Below are positions 32,731 through 48,744 of a stretch of DNA of 64,000 nt, piece by piece (positions within the stretch are counted from its first letter, which is position 1; the number at the start of each line of letters is the position of its first letter). A model generated the notes under the pieces. That model did not search any database. It was given only the letters and a program-made list of their open reading frames with translations, and had not been told where the DNA came from. Origin of the DNA: Scytalidium lignicola (taxonomy: Eukaryota; Ascomycota; Leotiomycetes); the NCBI GenBank assembly GCA_002812745.2, contig NCSJ02000007.1, positions 1 through 64,000 of the forward strand. Direction: 5' to 3'. Both the position numbers and the translations under genes were made by a program.

Positions 32731-33735
32731 TTACTCAGCTTGTCCATATATACGCCTTAAAATTTCGTCATCGCTAGGATTTCCCTCTCCTATGATGGCG
32801 TTGTACGCAGGCGCAAGCACAGCCTTTTCAATTTCCTTGTACTTCCCATCAGAGACATAAATCACGTCTCCTTGTCTGGATGCATCGACCATTAGAAAAG
32901 CAGCAGCGCGCGCTACCACCAAACCGGGTTGCGCCTCGTGCGAGGCTCCCTCCATGAGCCCATCCATGTTTGGGAGGAGGCTGGTCGTTGTCCATGATGG
33001 CATGAGAGTGTTGATGCGAATGGGAAGCCCCGCAGACTTTACAAGCCGCGCATAACCTCTCCCAAACCCCAGGACACCGTGTTTGGCCGTGGCTACATGA
33101 ATCCTGTCAGCTTAACATACTCTATCCACGATACAATACTTTATTCTCGACTTACAGTAATCGGGAGCTCGAAGGGGCTGTAAGCCGGTACTGGAGCCCA
33201 TGAGCACAACACTACCGCCTTCAGGTTGCTGTTTCATAAAATGAACGGCTAGAGAAGCTGTGTTGATCACGCCTTTCAAACTGACGTCCAGTAGTTCGTA
33301 TGTTGGTTCCTTCAGGTCCCCGTTCTGGTCTGTTTCAAGGGCTAAGTAGTTAGCGCGGGGACCAATACCAGCGTTAGCAAAAACGTAGTTGATCTGGCCG
33401 TAATGTTCTTTCGCTTTCTTGAACAGCGTGCTCAGGTCAGCCCAGCTGGTCACATCGGTTTTCACAAACAGGAGAGCAGGTGCTTCCGTCTGCTCAAGGG
33501 CAGCCGGCGGCTGGACATCACCGTTGACAACTGATGCCCCTAATGACAACAGCAGGTTGACAGTTGCGAGGCCTATACCTGACGAACCGCCTGTAATGAT
33601 CCCGTAGGTTTGTTAGCCCGAATCAAACATGATCATGGCTACTCGCGAAGTGGTACAAATGGCCATACCTGTGATGATGACAACCTTGCCCTTGAGGCTG
33701 GTTAAATCCTCGTCCTGGATGAAAAATTCAGCCAT
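32731..33735 (-). CDS. Short-chain dehydrogenase/reductase (15-hydroxyprostaglandin dehydrogenase-like)
   Basis: Three exons, 33735-33669, 33590-33156 and 33092-32731, join in phase and give 287 aa. The Rossmann motif is TGGSSGIG (spanning the first splice), NAG is present in FANAGIGP, and the catalytic Ser and Tyr-x-x-x-Lys lie in VVLMGSSTG and DYSTAK, the latter across the second splice. This is a classical NAD(P)-dependent SDR of the cytosol. Substrate is not predictable; close fungal relatives are annotated as hydroxyprostaglandin dehydrogenase-like or as secondary-metabolite reductases. It is divergent to the rhodopsin-like gene across about 1.1 kb. Confidence 0.9.
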
Positions 33736-34821
33736 AGTGCTGCGATAGGATACGCTGCCGGCAGATTGAGGGTTCGAAAGTGATCTCTTGAAATCTTGGA
33801 AGCAAAAACGTAAGACAATTCTAAAACAATATGATAGACAGAAGGATCAGATGGCACTACACGTAGCACTTAATACGAAGCACTCTACAAAACAGCAGCG
33901 GTCTGCACCGAGGTACTGTACGTAAAAGTAGTCCCTTGAGGGGTTTCTTCACGAAGATTGTAAGTGGATCCAAGTCCTCGCTTGAAGGACTCATTTCGGG
34001 CTTTATGCTCGAGATAGCCGGTAATCCGTACACAAGGGTGAAGTCCCACTCTATTGTTTTGAGTTGTATCCGCAGCTGTCACTCCTTACTTTGCATGTTC
34101 TGGACCGTTTCTGGATGTAAGTGAGGCCCGTGCAGTCCCACTAGGGGAGGTCCGGCGGGCGCAAAATCCAACGGTTAAATCTCGGCTAGTAGACTTTTTG
34201 GCTGACTTACCACCTCGGACCGTGCCGGTGTTCAACAAGTGCCGGGGTCAGCTGTTTTCAATGCCCCGCCTGTCACCTGTCAAAAGTGGAATTCTGCAAA
34301 AAGCATGCTATTAATTATCAGCACTAGAGTGCAGATCATTTATTTAGCTTATTACTATATAGCGTAAGATTTGCACTTAGCTCGAACTTGTCAAACTTGG
34401 AATCATACGCTACTTTTATCAAATCTTCTGACTACAAGTGTCTTCAAGAGTTCTAACCTAACTTTAACCACTTATCCAACGGCATAACTCTCAACGCAGG
34501 GGGCTTCCACCGTCCACCAACCCCCTGGCCTAATGGCATTGCAAGCTCTAGCAGGTATCTTCGACAATAGTGAAAAGCAATTCAAGTTAAAAACGACGAC
34601 GAGATTTAGAGCTACGACAAGCTATGGTCAACCTAGTGTAGCATCATTTCTAGCGCGAGCCCAGCCGCTCGAGTGGGTCAAGGTACATTTATAAAATTTA
34701 CGTGTATGTTCTTCGAACCCATTTTCTTTCAGAATCTCTCAGAGAGAGGAAGAGGTTTTTCTCTTCTTCTTTCCCCTCTTCTTCCTCTTACATTTTCACA
34801 ACACTCAACTGTACAGCATTC
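33736..34821. other. Divergent intergenic region between SDR and membrane-protein genes
   Basis: About 1.1 kb that probably holds two promoters. It contains CCTCGGACCGTGCCGG near 34212, with CGG/CCG triplets of the kind bound by Zn2Cys6 regulators, and a TCTTCTTCTTTCC pyrimidine tract (34760-34790) just upstream of ATG 34822. Function is inferred only. Confidence 0.4.
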
Positions 34822-36115
34822 ATGGTCCAACCGGCAGGGGACGGCGTCCCGCTCTTCTATATTTCAATACTGCTGTTGATCCTAAGTTGGCTCACATTCA
34901 TTACCCGGGTAGGGGTTCGGATATGGAGGAAAGCCCTGGGTTTAGATGACTTGTTGATGTTTATTGGCCTCGTTCGTGTGCAACCAGGTTCTCCTTCCAC
35001 AACTTACGTACTAATGCCATCGTAGCTGCTCTTCACGGTTACAAGCAGCCTATGTATTGTCTGCTGCTTTTACGGATCCGGCCAGCTTGCTGGCGCCCTG
35101 GAGACCAATGATATCATGCAAGGAACCAAGGTGCGTATTCTCGCCCTCTTCAATTGAAAGTCTAGCGCAATGAACTTACCATCACCAAAAGCTCTTCTTC
35201 ATCGCTGAGTTCTTCTATTCCTCCGGCGCTGTCGCCATCAAGTGTAGCATTGCTATAACCCTCCTCCGTGTCGCCGACTCTCGCCGTCGCTTTGTATGGA
35301 TAATCCGGGGCATCATGATCGCCACTGCTCTTTCCGCCATCATTTTCATGATCGGTGTCGCCAATATCTGTCATCCGATCACTACGTTATGGGGTGAAAC
35401 CACTACCGGTTCATGCAACCTCGCGCTGGACAGCGATATTAGCTTCTTCTTCTCTGCTGTTGAGATTACGACCGACTGGTCTTTGGCAATCTTGCCTGCG
35501 ATCTTATTGTGGAACGTCCAGATGAAGAGTAGGGTCAAAGTCTCGGTGGCTATAATGCTTGGTCTGGCTGCTTTGTAAGTACCTTAGTATTCTTCTCCTG
35601 GCTTAGGATACCCTTCCTTCGTTTGCCACCACTACAAAACTAGGTATACAGCTGACTAACACTTCTCCAGTGCAAGCTGCGCAACAATAGTCCGACTCCG
35701 CTACCTCAGTCTCTACAGTAACCCTGCGGAATTCATGTTCAGCACTGGCAAAATTGGCATCTGGTCTGTAATTGAAGAAGGCATCGGCATCTTCGCCGGC
35801 TCTCTCCACGCTCTTCGCCCTCTCCTTTCCCTACCCTTCCTCAACGGTAGCACCACTAGCAAATCCAGCAACATCGCTTCGGCGAACAAATTCAAACAGG
35901 CGAGGAGTGGACATGAGTCGTTAACTTCGGGTGTTAAGATGGATACCTTTAAGAAACTGGCAGATAAGGATGGAGATGGGGATAGCCAGAAACATATCTT
36001 GAAGGAGACACATATTACGGTGACGAGGAATGATCGGGCTGCTGCGCCGGGGGAATGGGAAGGAGTCAGGCGCTGGAGCGGAAGAAAGGCAAGTTTAAGT
36101 AGTAATTCTAACTAA
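34822..36115 (+). CDS. Rhodopsin-domain fungal integral membrane protein
   Basis: Four exons (34822-34971, 35026-35130, 35192-35574, 35671-36115) join in phase for 360 aa. Seven hydrophobic segments are seen, starting with FYISILLLILSWLTFITRVG and then LGLDDLLMFIGL. The second-to-third segment carries FFIAEFFYSSGAVAIKCSIA and TLLRVADSRRRF, then a CNLALDSDISFF loop and DWSLAILPAILLWNVQMK. This pattern is that of the fungal rhodopsin/SAT14-like membrane family. A Cys pair (FYGSG region and CNLA) fits its extracellular loops. The C-terminal tail is polar and cytosolic. Members include virulence-related CFEM-GPCR-like proteins, but no CFEM domain is present here. The ligand is unknown. Confidence 0.85.
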
Positions 36116-38130
36116 TATTTTATGTTAGAATAGTAGGTAGTGGGTGCATAATAGGCGCAGGATAAAACAGGATAGGATATAAATACAAGTCAGGCGTCAC
36201 AGGAACAGGGGTGAAGGTGCGAGGGAGGCCAGACATGGACGATGTTGTATAATATGTACGATAAGTACGATATTCGTAGCTGCTTGGATTCCAAATCTCG
36301 ACGATTAGAACTAGGCATGCTCTTTCTGTTTGAGATTCTCTTTATAAGACCACAATATAACGGGAAATAAATCCTCAATAGAACCTTTGCAATGGAATTT
36401 AAACGTTTAATTTACCTCTATGATATTGCAAGATTCAGAGAATACAAATCAGCAACTAATATTAGAAAATAAGGCGATGGAGTGATCGCGGAATCGATAA
36501 TGCTCTTCAACGATATTGGCAATGCTAAGATTAGTGAACATGAGGTCTTTGAGCAAGGCATGCTGGGCGCTATTGACGGAAGGCTTGAGCTAAATATACT
36601 TAAACTTTACTTAAATACACTTGCTAAGGCTGTGCACTGGCGTCGCCTTACCTCATTTGCTCATACAATTGGTTAGTAATCAAGATGTTCTACTAAACTA
36701 AAGTCCTACTAAACGCAAAAAGGCGAGTATATGCGAATTCGGGGGTTTGATCAGCGGTGGCTCCATCATTGGAGTGATATGCTGCCATCTCATTAAAGAA
36801 TGATACCAGTGTAGTACCGTCGTAGATACAAAAACCGCTTGTATCCATTAAATCTAATCGCGATAAATTGAATTAAGGAAGTCAAGCATACTCAAAGATC
36901 CGGTGATAGCCATTAGATATATATAATATATATTCAAGAAAGTGAGCATAATGGCCTTAGATTAGCAACCGGAGAAGTGCATGCAGATATCCTTCCCATC
37001 AAGCTCATAACTTCAAGCTAGAGTAATGAATTTATTTGAAGAAAGATATGCGCACGTCGTTGTCGAACACACGGATCTCACTCTCCACCAAATATTACAC
37101 CCAGAAACGGCAAGCATATTAGACAGGCGCTGGCAAAGCATTTATTTATATTTCATTTATTGATCCCAAATATACTCTATTTAATATCAATTCGAGTGAT
37201 CTCATATAGCACAAAATCTTGGCATGTGCTATTCTATTTTCAGCAAATCCAAGACAGATTGGTCGCTCTAAAATAAACATCACGGTGAAAGGTCTAGTCA
37301 CGTGTATTAAAAACAAAAACTCAAAATAGAATATTCAATCAAGTTAATTCCCCATAGTAATTGAACCTCTAATAACCCATAACTAATAACCTAATATTCT
37401 CCACCTTTTAATTAATTATTTTTTTGGTCATAAATCAATTAGTTTCTATTTTCGTAGATCATATCCCGTGATAGTCATGTGATGCAGCAGAAAGTTAAGT
37501 ACTGCCCTTTCTTGAATATACCAATCACTAGGAAACTTTATAGCCGGATATTTATAAATAAAGTACTCTTCTAATTTAAAACTCAATATATCTCAGAACA
37601 TGACTCTCTAATAACTACATAGAATAAAGAATAACATATACAAATACAGAAGCATGAAGTCGGCCTTCCTAACGTAACACAACACGAATACACTAACCCC
37701 AGGCTAGGCAAGAATCACACTAACGATGATAAAGATATTGACTTTCATCTTTTCATTCATTAAAAAGAGCTAATCTTTCACCTGCCTCATGCGGAACTAA
37801 AATACTAGAGTACTGTACCCAGCCAGTCGTCCCGCCGTGGACCTCTCAGGCTTGTTTGAAGGTGCCTTTGCCATGTAACATAAAAAGAAAGAAAAGAATA
37901 CTATATATATAAGGTGTAAACCTCCCCAAGTTCATCATCAGTATCAAGAGCAGATATCAAGCAAAGATACAACGCCAAAAGCACCATATGCTCAATGCCC
38001 TCCCAAAAGACATTCATCGTAACGGTTCGTAAACTGAAGCCACTCCAAATCGACCATCCGCCCAAATTAAGTATTCTAGATGTGCGTTTGCAAGAGCAAC
38101 ATTCTCATAGCCTCACGAGCGATCCATTAA
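36116..38130. other. About 2 kb AT-rich intergenic region
   Basis: No intact gene was found in this stretch. An open frame at 36482-36676 lacks an ATG and has no recognisable content. The last 300 bp are less AT-rich and probably hold the nudE 3' untranslated region. The sequence fits the edge of the repeat-rich island before the conserved region begins. Confidence 0.45.
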
Positions 38131-40014
38131 TCAGTAAGTCTCCCCAAACCCACTCAGCTTTCTTGGCCTCACGGGCGGTTTCATATCCCCTTTTTCTCCT
38201 GTGAAAGCGTCCGCACTAGTCCTGCGCACCCCAGACATCGCCACTGTTCCACTCCTTCTCCTTGGAAGACTGCTCGGTACGGGAATTGCACTTATACCAT
38301 CTTCACTTTTACCAAGAGTGCTTCTTCGACTCGGCGTGGCGCTGGCATCAAACTCATGCGACTCATCAAATTCAATTTGAGACACAGATTGAGAATGGCT
38401 GTGACTGGAAGTGTAAGATCCACCGATGGAAGAGCGCGGGCGACGGGACTCGGATGCCGTCGATTGACTGTAATGTCCGATAGGTGTGCGAACACCATTG
38501 AGACTGGCACGTGATCCAGGACGGATGATATCAGTTCTTGAAGAGGGACGTTCTCCCGGACGAGCAAGGGAGGAACTGGTGCTCGCACGGCTTGCTGGGC
38601 GAGGAATATCGCTATCACGATTGGGTAATCGTCCGAATGATAGCCGGCTAATCCCTGATGTGGAGAGTTTCGGTACATGCTTTGAACCCGGTGTCTCGAG
38701 TTCTCCAGTTACTGATGAGGAAGCACTCGCCGTGCTGCCGGTTGTTCGTTTGCGACTTCGAATAGTGACACTTGAAGGCATGTAGTTTTGCCCTAAGGCA
38801 GAGCCAGTCCTTGGGGAGGCATGTGGGGGGGTAGTGACTGGTGCAGGAAGCTTGGAGCGGGCGGATTGCACTCGAAGTTGGAGACGTTGTACCTGAGCAG
38901 TCAAACTGTGAATGTGGCTTATAGATGCAGAGCTGGCGGTAGGGTTGGAGCTTGGATTACCACGAGTAGACGGGGCTTTTGCACGAGTTTGCCGGATTAC
39001 AGATGGTGTAGCGTTCCGTGCGCGGATAGATGGAGTATTTGCAACTCCTTGGGAGGATGATCGCAGATTGCTGTACTTCAAACTTGATGCCTTTGGTGTT
39101 ATGCTGGAGTTGGCCGAAGGTAGCCTTAACTTGCTCTTTGAATTCATCGGAGTCTTGGCAATTGGGCCAGTGGTTGCAGAAGCCTCCGACATTGGCGGAG
39201 ATGGAGGGGTTGGGGTCTCAGACACAGTGTCTCCAGTGGAGGCCGACTTCGTATCCGGAGGAGTAGTAATAAGCGGAGATGAAGCAGTTGAAGTTGGAGT
39301 AGCAGCGAATGAAGGAGAGTTAGGAGCAGTGACGTCTGTGACGTCGGTTTCAATTGGAGAGAGTTGGCGTTTCCGCAATTTATCCTGCAGAATTTCCGCC
39401 TCTATTTTTAGATCTGAGAGGTCATCTCGCAAACGCTGAGCCTCAATTCGAAGATTCTCTCGTTCCTGTTCACCAATCTTTATCTCCTCTTCCATCATGA
39501 CCATGCGCTCGATCGAAACATTGAGTTTGGATTCAAGATCCTCCAGCGACGATGTCGTATTTCTTGCTTGTCTCTCGAAATCATCGTTGGCAACTTCGAT
39601 GTCCCGGAGTTTCAGTTGTAGAGTTCGATTCGCATCTCGAAGAGTCGTAATCTCTTTCTGCAAGGTGTTCTGCGCGGTGTTGGCCTCGGTTTTGGATTGC
39701 CTGTATTTGGTCTGAACCAGAAGTCAAATTCAAAATCCATGCATGCAAGACTAGAAGAGCAGCATCTCAAGTATAATTTAGCATACCTTCCATTCCTCAA
39801 CCTCGAATTCCAAGCTTTCGGCCTTCTCTTTCAACACCCGCTCGCGCTTCTCCGCAGCTTCTATGTCCTTCTCGAGCTCTGCCTCCAGCTCCTGGCTGGA
39901 TGTTTGAAATTCCGATAACTCATGCTCAAGTTGTTCGTACTGTGACTTGTAGTACGCAAGCGCACTCTCTGAGTTCGACAGGTCTGTCGGTGGCGATGAA
40001 GGTGACTCATCCAT
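38131..40014 (-). CDS. nudE: NudE nuclear distribution protein
   Basis: Two exons, 40014-39787 and 39711-38131, join in phase (VEEWK|TKYRQ) and give 602 aa. The N-terminal 190 residues are a long coiled coil ([20 protein letters not shown] and on), which in this family dimerises and binds LIS1/NudF and dynein. A Ser/Thr/Pro-rich, poorly ordered second half follows, with [21 protein letters not shown] repeats, and the protein ends in [11 protein letters not shown], typical of fungal NudE. It acts with dynein and dynactin in nuclear migration along hyphae. The start was set at MDESPSSPP, since the upstream in-frame codon is TTG, not ATG. The gene is intact. Confidence 0.92.
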
Positions 40015-41245
40015 GAAAGGCAATCGTTGTTTACAGTGTTATCTTGCGCCGGGAGGTTTGGCGCAGCGTATCACTATGCTAATATAGCGTTTGGAATTGC
40101 GCTATAGTTCAGAACAAATGAAATATACCAAACACACCAGATTGCAGTACTTTGTTACTGCAACTTGGTGTTTTGGAGGAATAGTCGATGTGTCGTATAA
40201 TTGTTTCTAGGGATTCCTTTGAAACCCGTAGTCGGTCGGTGGTCGTTAGGTCGTGGAGTAGAAAATGGAGCTGCAGTTAGTATGTCGTATTGAGCCTTAC
40301 CTATAACTATTTATTGGTCGAGTTCATGTTCCGTGTTGCCGTCGTCCTTCGCGCGCCGTTCATGGCGGTGTCGCTGGTCGTCTTTGTCGGTGATGTTGTC
40401 AATATGCGTTGTTGCTCCTGAACTTGTCTGGCGGCCCCTGCATTGCGCTAACCGGCTGGTCTGGCAACGAAACACGGTTCTCGGCCACAAATATCATCGC
40501 ACGTGACTCTCCCCTTTCCGTGATGATATCAGGAGACAGACAGATGCTAAATATAAATCACAGTCGGACTTTAGATGTTTGGAACGCCTAAAATATCCAC
40601 ATTATAACAGAGCCATTACCGACCATTACACTGGTCTTAGACCCTCCGTAAGCATTGCGAAATCTGCCGCAGGAAGTACACGTAGCAAAGACAACTGCAT
40701 TCGAACGTGTGGCGTAGAGGTAATTATGAAGGGCTTCAGATTGGCATTTCAAAGGAAGTCTCTGAGACATTTGTCTAGGTAAGTAAAGCGCATTCTCCAC
40801 TCAATTTCTCCAGGTGATACTTGGATCGAAATTGTATAGGCGATCGGCCATACGATTCAATTGAGCGTGGTGTTTTGATTCGAGTTTCTTTAAAGCACAA
40901 CACCTAGAGCCATGTTTTCCTCCTCTCTCCTAAGTCTCTTTATATCTCTTTATCCATCCATAGTGGAAGCTCTACCTAAAGTTCAGTGAATGAATATAAG
41001 ATGAGCTTTTACTCTGCCTTACTAACTTTCCACCGAGGTATGAAAAAAGCAAAACATTCCGCGAGCAACTTCGTGACTTATCCACCCCACAAAACCGCAC
41101 AACCAGCAGCAGCACAAGAGAAAAGAATTCCATTCGATCCCTGCCCAAGTGGAAGAACCCAGCAAAAAGCAAGAAGCGATTCTAAGACGATCAAAAATCA
41201 GCATAATCTACAGTCATAACCGCAATCCCTGGTTTGCACTGACCT
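40015..41245. other. Intergenic, no convincing gene
   Basis: Upstream region of nudE (about 1.2 kb). Open frames are short and without recognisable content. The 40.9-41.1 kb part has CT-rich tracts. Confidence 0.45.
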
Positions 41246-41551
41246 TTAAAACATTCCAGCTACTAATACACGCCGCGCACCGGGCGAAGCTTCATCTGCG
41301 CTCTCATATACCGAAATATCCTTCAGTTTCTCATCCGCAAAGAACTTTTGTCGCGCTCCTTTCTCATTCTCATCACTGATCTTCTTCTTCTTCTTTTCAT
41401 GGCACGTTACACAGAGGTTGCCCATCATCTTCTCCCAGATCGTGTCTTTACATTTAAGACCTATCTTTTTCTTCAGACATGTCCGGCGAAGGATCATGTG
41501 GTTCTCAAGTTGATGACCGCATTGGTACATATGATGCGTGTAGTAGCACAT
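41246..41551 (-). CDS. Small Cys/His-rich protein, function unknown
   Basis: A single frame from ATG 41551 encodes 101 aa. It begins MCYYTHHMYQCGHQLENH and carries further Cys at about 25, 34, 47 and 50 (LCVTCHEKKKKK). The CYY-x-H-x(4)-CGH pattern is common in small fungal proteins that may bind zinc. The second half is Lys- and Glu-rich (KKKKKISDENEKGA) and charged. No signal peptide is seen. It lies alone between nudE and the permease. The start codon, length and composition support a real gene, but there is no domain I can name. Confidence 0.5.
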   Translation of the reverse strand: MCYYTHHMYQCGHQLENHMILRRTCLKKKIGLKCKDTIWEKMMGNLCVTCHEKKKKKISDENEKGARQKFFADEKLKDISVYESADEASPGARRVLVAGMF

Positions 41552-42790
41552 GATAGGAATTGGCTTCGAGAGAAGCTGTTGATGCCGATTTGTTTTCTAT
41601 TTATATCGTGCCTCGTGTTGCGTGCGTGTTCGTGTGTGGACGTGAGGGTGAGTGAGTTGGCAAGAACAGCTTCAATGTTTTAATACGAGGAAAGGAAGGA
41701 AACGAGTGTCGCTTTAAAACTACAGAGAGAGGTACGTGCGATATAGTGTAACAATCATTATGTTCCATTTTTTTGTCGCTCAGTGCAAGGTAAGCATTGT
41801 TGTCTCGCTATTCTACTGTAGTGAGACTCTGGGTTGTAGGGATTCTCCAACGGCGACATGCATGTCATGCAGGTGGTTGACATATTGCCTTTTCTTTCCG
41901 AACAACACATCTCACGGAATATAAAATGCACCAAGGGAAATTGAGGGAAGTCTTCTCACAATTAGTTGGAAGTTTCATAATTGTGATGAAGTGTCCGTTT
42001 TGATATCGTTACACTGATTGGCCGAGGAACAGAAATACTTGCGGAGTAGCGGTCTAGATCACGAGATTGCGGTCAAAAGCCACAACCTTGTATCGCATAC
42101 GAGGTGTTGTGGCAGATCTGAAAGGTTCGTATCAAATCTAGATAATCTAGTGGGAATAAGAACGCTGGTTTTATTGCCCGCTCAAAGTTTCCAGTTACTT
42201 TAGTGGGAAGGTAGGGCCACTGCGGTTTTGTTGAATATATTAGCTGAATATCACCACTCTAAAAATTATATAGTGGAAATAATAATATAAGTTATAGATA
42301 TATATATTCTTCAGATCTTACTACGTCGTTGAGCGGATCACTTAACGACCTCACTGACCGACATCCAGTGGTTCAATTGATATCCTCTCAAATGACCTTT
42401 TCTCTGAACAAAATATGATACTGAGCAACTTACAACGTTGATAAACGTATATCAATTTATAGCTCAAAAGCAAATAGGATGATTACACACGAGGTTAGTT
42501 CAGTCTCAGAATAATACCCTGTGAACTTTGAGCCCGTGATTTTGGAAAGGAGGTGGATAGATTTATCCTTTTAAAGCACGTGGACTTGTATTGCTCTCTC
42601 AAGTCTATGCCAAACTTATTATTAAAAACATCTCTCGTATATATATGGGTGATGCAACCTTTTTTTTTCTCTCATTATCATCTCAAGACTGTCTATATCA
42701 TTCATTAAAACTCCGAATTTATCCGCAATTACTCTGACCCTCTTTCAGTCATATGCATTTAAATAAAGGTGGATACAAGGACCTTAACTC
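41552..42790. other. Intergenic, no gene seen
   Basis: About 1.2 kb between a small gene and the permease. It holds a TATATATATTC stretch near 42298 and a T run (42660), but no coding content. It probably includes the permease 3' untranslated region. Confidence 0.45.
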
Positions 42791-44646
42791 TTAAGTCTTC
42801 ACCACCTTCTCCCCTTTCCCCTCATCACTCTCACTCCCAAGGACTCCCTCCACCATAGCAGTAATACCCTCAACCTCCGGGCCTGAGAACCGATGTCTAG
42901 CCGTAGTGAACCATGTCACAGCCGCAACAAACATGATAGCCCCCACCGCCGCAGAGGTATAATTCATGTTCTCACTGCTCACAGGATATACACTGGGGAA
43001 GTTGAACGTAATGCAAGCAAAGAGTAAATATGTCAACCCAACGCAATTCACCGTGACACTAACAGCGGGTTTTAAGGCCCAAGGACCGGTGAGTTGGCGA
43101 TGGGAGCCGGTGAAGAAAGCGATCAGACGAGCTAACAAGGGCATGGCGTACGAGAGGTAGAAGCCCTGTGTGGCGATAGCAATGACAGTGTTGAATCCTG
43201 TGACGGTGCCGAAGTAGATGCTGTTAAAGGCCATCTGGATAACGGTGCCGAGGAGGATTGCTGCCACTGGGACGTGGTGCTTCGATTCGACCTTGCTGAT
43301 GAGGGTGGAGAACGGCAGGCCACGATCACGGGCAAAGGCATAGAGACTGCGGGATCCCTCTGCAAGCAGGGCGTTGGCGCATCCGATGTCGATGATGACG
43401 ATTAGAGATGCTAGGATACAAGATCCGGCAACGCTGTTGGTAGAGTCATAATAGATCTGAATCAAAGGGACAAGAGTCGGGGTGTTAGCTACGCTGTCGA
43501 TATCACTGATACAGAAGCAGGCTGCAATAAGGAAGATAAATCCCGTGAGAGCACCAATATACACCGAGAGAACCATAGCACGAGGTGCCTCCTTGCCGGC
43601 ATCCTTCAACTCCTCCGTCATGTGAGCAGGAGCATCGTAGCAACACATTCCAAAAGCAGGCTGCAAGATGCCAATTACACCAGCAAACGAGGTGGAAAAG
43701 CCAGTGAAATTCTGGAAGTCCTTGAAGACAAATGAAGCGGATTGCAAGTTCTTGTTGGTGGCGAGGATAGTGACTATTGTCACGATGAAGGCGACAATAT
43801 TGACTATTAAAGCGACCTTTGAAATCCTGTCGAGGAGTTTGGCACCCCACATGTTTATAAATGTTGCGATTAGGGTGAAGCCATAGGCAACGAGAACGGT
43901 GTGCCATCTTTGAATTTCATAGGATGGGTGTGCGAGATTCGCCTGACCGAGGACGAAATTGGCACCGATGAAACTGTTTGTTGCACCCATAGCAAGAATT
44001 CCTGTGATTTAACCATCAGAATACCGTTTTTGGCCAAACTCCTGCTGAAAATCTGCACCAAAACGTACCAATAATCATAAACCAGCCGGTCAGATATGAA
44101 AACTGTCTCCTAATTTTCTTGGGCGAAAGAATATACACCCAGGAGTACTGCCCACCGGCAACCGGATACTCAGAGCACATCTCAGCCATGGAATATGCCA
44201 CACAGAGCGAGACACAGCAGATTCCAACCCACCCCCAGATCATGACCGGTGGACCTCCTGCATTGACTCCGGTAACAAGAACACCACCCAGAGCACTCCA
44301 ACTGTAGTTATCCAGTCAGCCTGTTTTTCCATAACCCATCCGGTTGCACTAGGATGGGATATCCGGGGTAAGCGCTTACCAGGTAACGATGGAGAATGAG
44401 AATCCAATCATTCCAAGGAGACCGAAGGACCGCTTGAGCTCTGGGATTTATGTAAGCCACTGTGTTTTCCAAAGCTTTCTTTCCCAGCCCCATTTCCGTG
44501 GAAGCTCAAAGGAATTGGAAGCTTAAAAAAATTAAAATAAAACGGATTTAAGGTAGCAATCACGTACCGGGCTGATAGCCCATATTCTCCAGCTTTGTAT
44601 CATCAGCGACATGACTGCCGAACGCTCCCTTCTCATGGTCGGCCAT
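42791..44646 (-). CDS. Amino acid/choline/GABA permease (APC superfamily, UGA4/HNM1-like)
   Basis: Four exons (44646-44568, 44440-44380, 44301-44069, 44001-42791) join in phase and give 527 aa. The N-terminus is MADHEKGAFGSHVADDTKLE, then TM1-like LKRSFGLLGMIGFSFSIVTC. CSEYPVAGGQYSWVY is the family signature, and DAPAHMTEELKDAGKEAPRA is the conserved cytosolic loop of UGA4/choline-type permeases. About 12 membrane segments are predicted. It is a plasma membrane importer of amino acids, GABA or choline; the substrate cannot be fixed from sequence. A pentanucleotide microsatellite lies about 40 bp upstream of the start codon. Confidence 0.9.
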
Positions 44647-44685
44647 CGCGCACAATTCCCGATATCAAAAAAGGCACACGCACAG

Positions 44686-44715
44686 CACGACACGACACGA
44701 CACGACACGACACGA
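44686..44715. repeat. CACGA pentanucleotide microsatellite
   Basis: Six tandem CACGA units lie 40 bp upstream of the permease ATG, probably inside its 5' untranslated region or promoter. Length variation among strains would be expected. Confidence 0.9.
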
Positions 44716-45933
44716 GACAACCTAAACAAGACGACGACACTGGGAAATAGAATCAAAGTCTCGAGCGGGCCCCGCCTATATAAATGACCGGAACACATCA
44801 TGAATAAGTTAAGTTAATTAACTTATTAATTAGAAAACGAAAGGGGGTTCCATTTCCTTATCGGGAGGGGGGAGCTTGCTTTCTTTTGCCCGCGCACATG
44901 ATTGTTATCTCCCTCGAGTAAAGGTCGTGTTTTTATCCGACTATCTACCTACTCGAGCTGGGGGGCGAGACTTTCTCAAGGTTGCTGTCAGTAACAGGGG
45001 GTAGCTTTGTTGCAGTAATAATGAGCATCTCCGCTTTGATGATGGCCCTCGGCCGGCCAATAGGGATGGGCATCGTCGCGGTCGCGCCCTTGCCCGTTGA
45101 CGACTGCGATCAACAGCGATGCAAGCAGGAGAAGTGGGATGGTAGCTCTCTGCGCCCCAGGGCCTTTCTTTTATCGCTCTGCCTTATCTGTGGACCATGG
45201 TTGTACAGCGTTTCATCTCAAATTGGCCAATCGCTGGATGCCCTCTTGCTGGAATTGTTTGGTTGCTCAATGCTTGAGGTAATGAATTTGATTTAACTAT
45301 CGAAAAAGATTCCAAGCAGTCGATAACGGTTGACAAGGAGAGATTATCTCGTGGACCGAGGTTGTCACAGCTCGAGCCGCCAGTTTTGCGTGTCGAGAGT
45401 GATAAAACTATTGTTGCATAGATTTGATCTGATCGCTAGACACCTGGGACTCTAGATTCATGATCGACTGGTGCCTTTTTTCCCTATCGTTATAGCTGGT
45501 GAGACCGTAAGCTTCAACGTTCGTCAGCGCAACGAGCGGCACGTCCAGACCTTGTCTAAATGAAAGAGTGATAGAAGCCGAAAGGCAACTCATTCCCTGG
45601 TATACTCCTGCACGGGCAATCATCATTAAATCCATGTAACTAGAAATTGTCTTTTTGATAGTTTTCCAAGTCGATTTGAAGATCTGAAATGGGACAGACT
45701 GGTGTTCCAAGTTGCAGCTGCATTTCTGCCTGAGGATGTTCAGTGGGACACCACGACTGCTTTTACATTATTTACTAATCGCTTCTCTTAAACAACACGA
45801 TACAAATAAAGATATTATTTAGACAATGTTTGTTATCTACAACTTGTGGATGTCACAGTATTGGAGTGCAAAGTAGTTGAATTGTCTAGGTAATCTACGT
45901 AGTAATGGACCCTGTAGGAAGAAGGCTCCCTCG
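44716..45933. other. Intergenic between permease and lysyl-tRNA synthetase, no gene seen
   Basis: About 1.2 kb. Open frames at 44982-45296 and 45408-45710 lack ATG starts and have no family-like content. I leave the region unannotated. Confidence 0.4.
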
Positions 45934-48586
<2,653 letters not shown>

Positions 48587-48744
48587 GATTGATTGCGCTG
48601 GTACGCGAGTCAGAGGTGGTAGAGGGGTAAAGTTAAGAGGGGTTGAGTTTTGAAATTGAAAAATGTTTGACTCATTTTTGTGTGTTTGCCTTAGGCACCA
48701 AAAGGCTAGTGTTCAATAACGTGACTAAGAGGCCTACAGTTCAA

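Noticed and set aside
38912..39439. Plus-strand frame of 175 codons inside nudE
   Set aside because: Antisense shadow of the Ser/Thr-rich part of NudE.
44982..45296. Plus-strand frame of 104 codons between permease and lysyl-tRNA synthetase
   Set aside because: The frame has no ATG at its start, no known motif and mixed composition.
45408..45710. Minus-strand frame of 100 codons
   Set aside because: It starts at a non-ATG codon and shows no recognisable family content.
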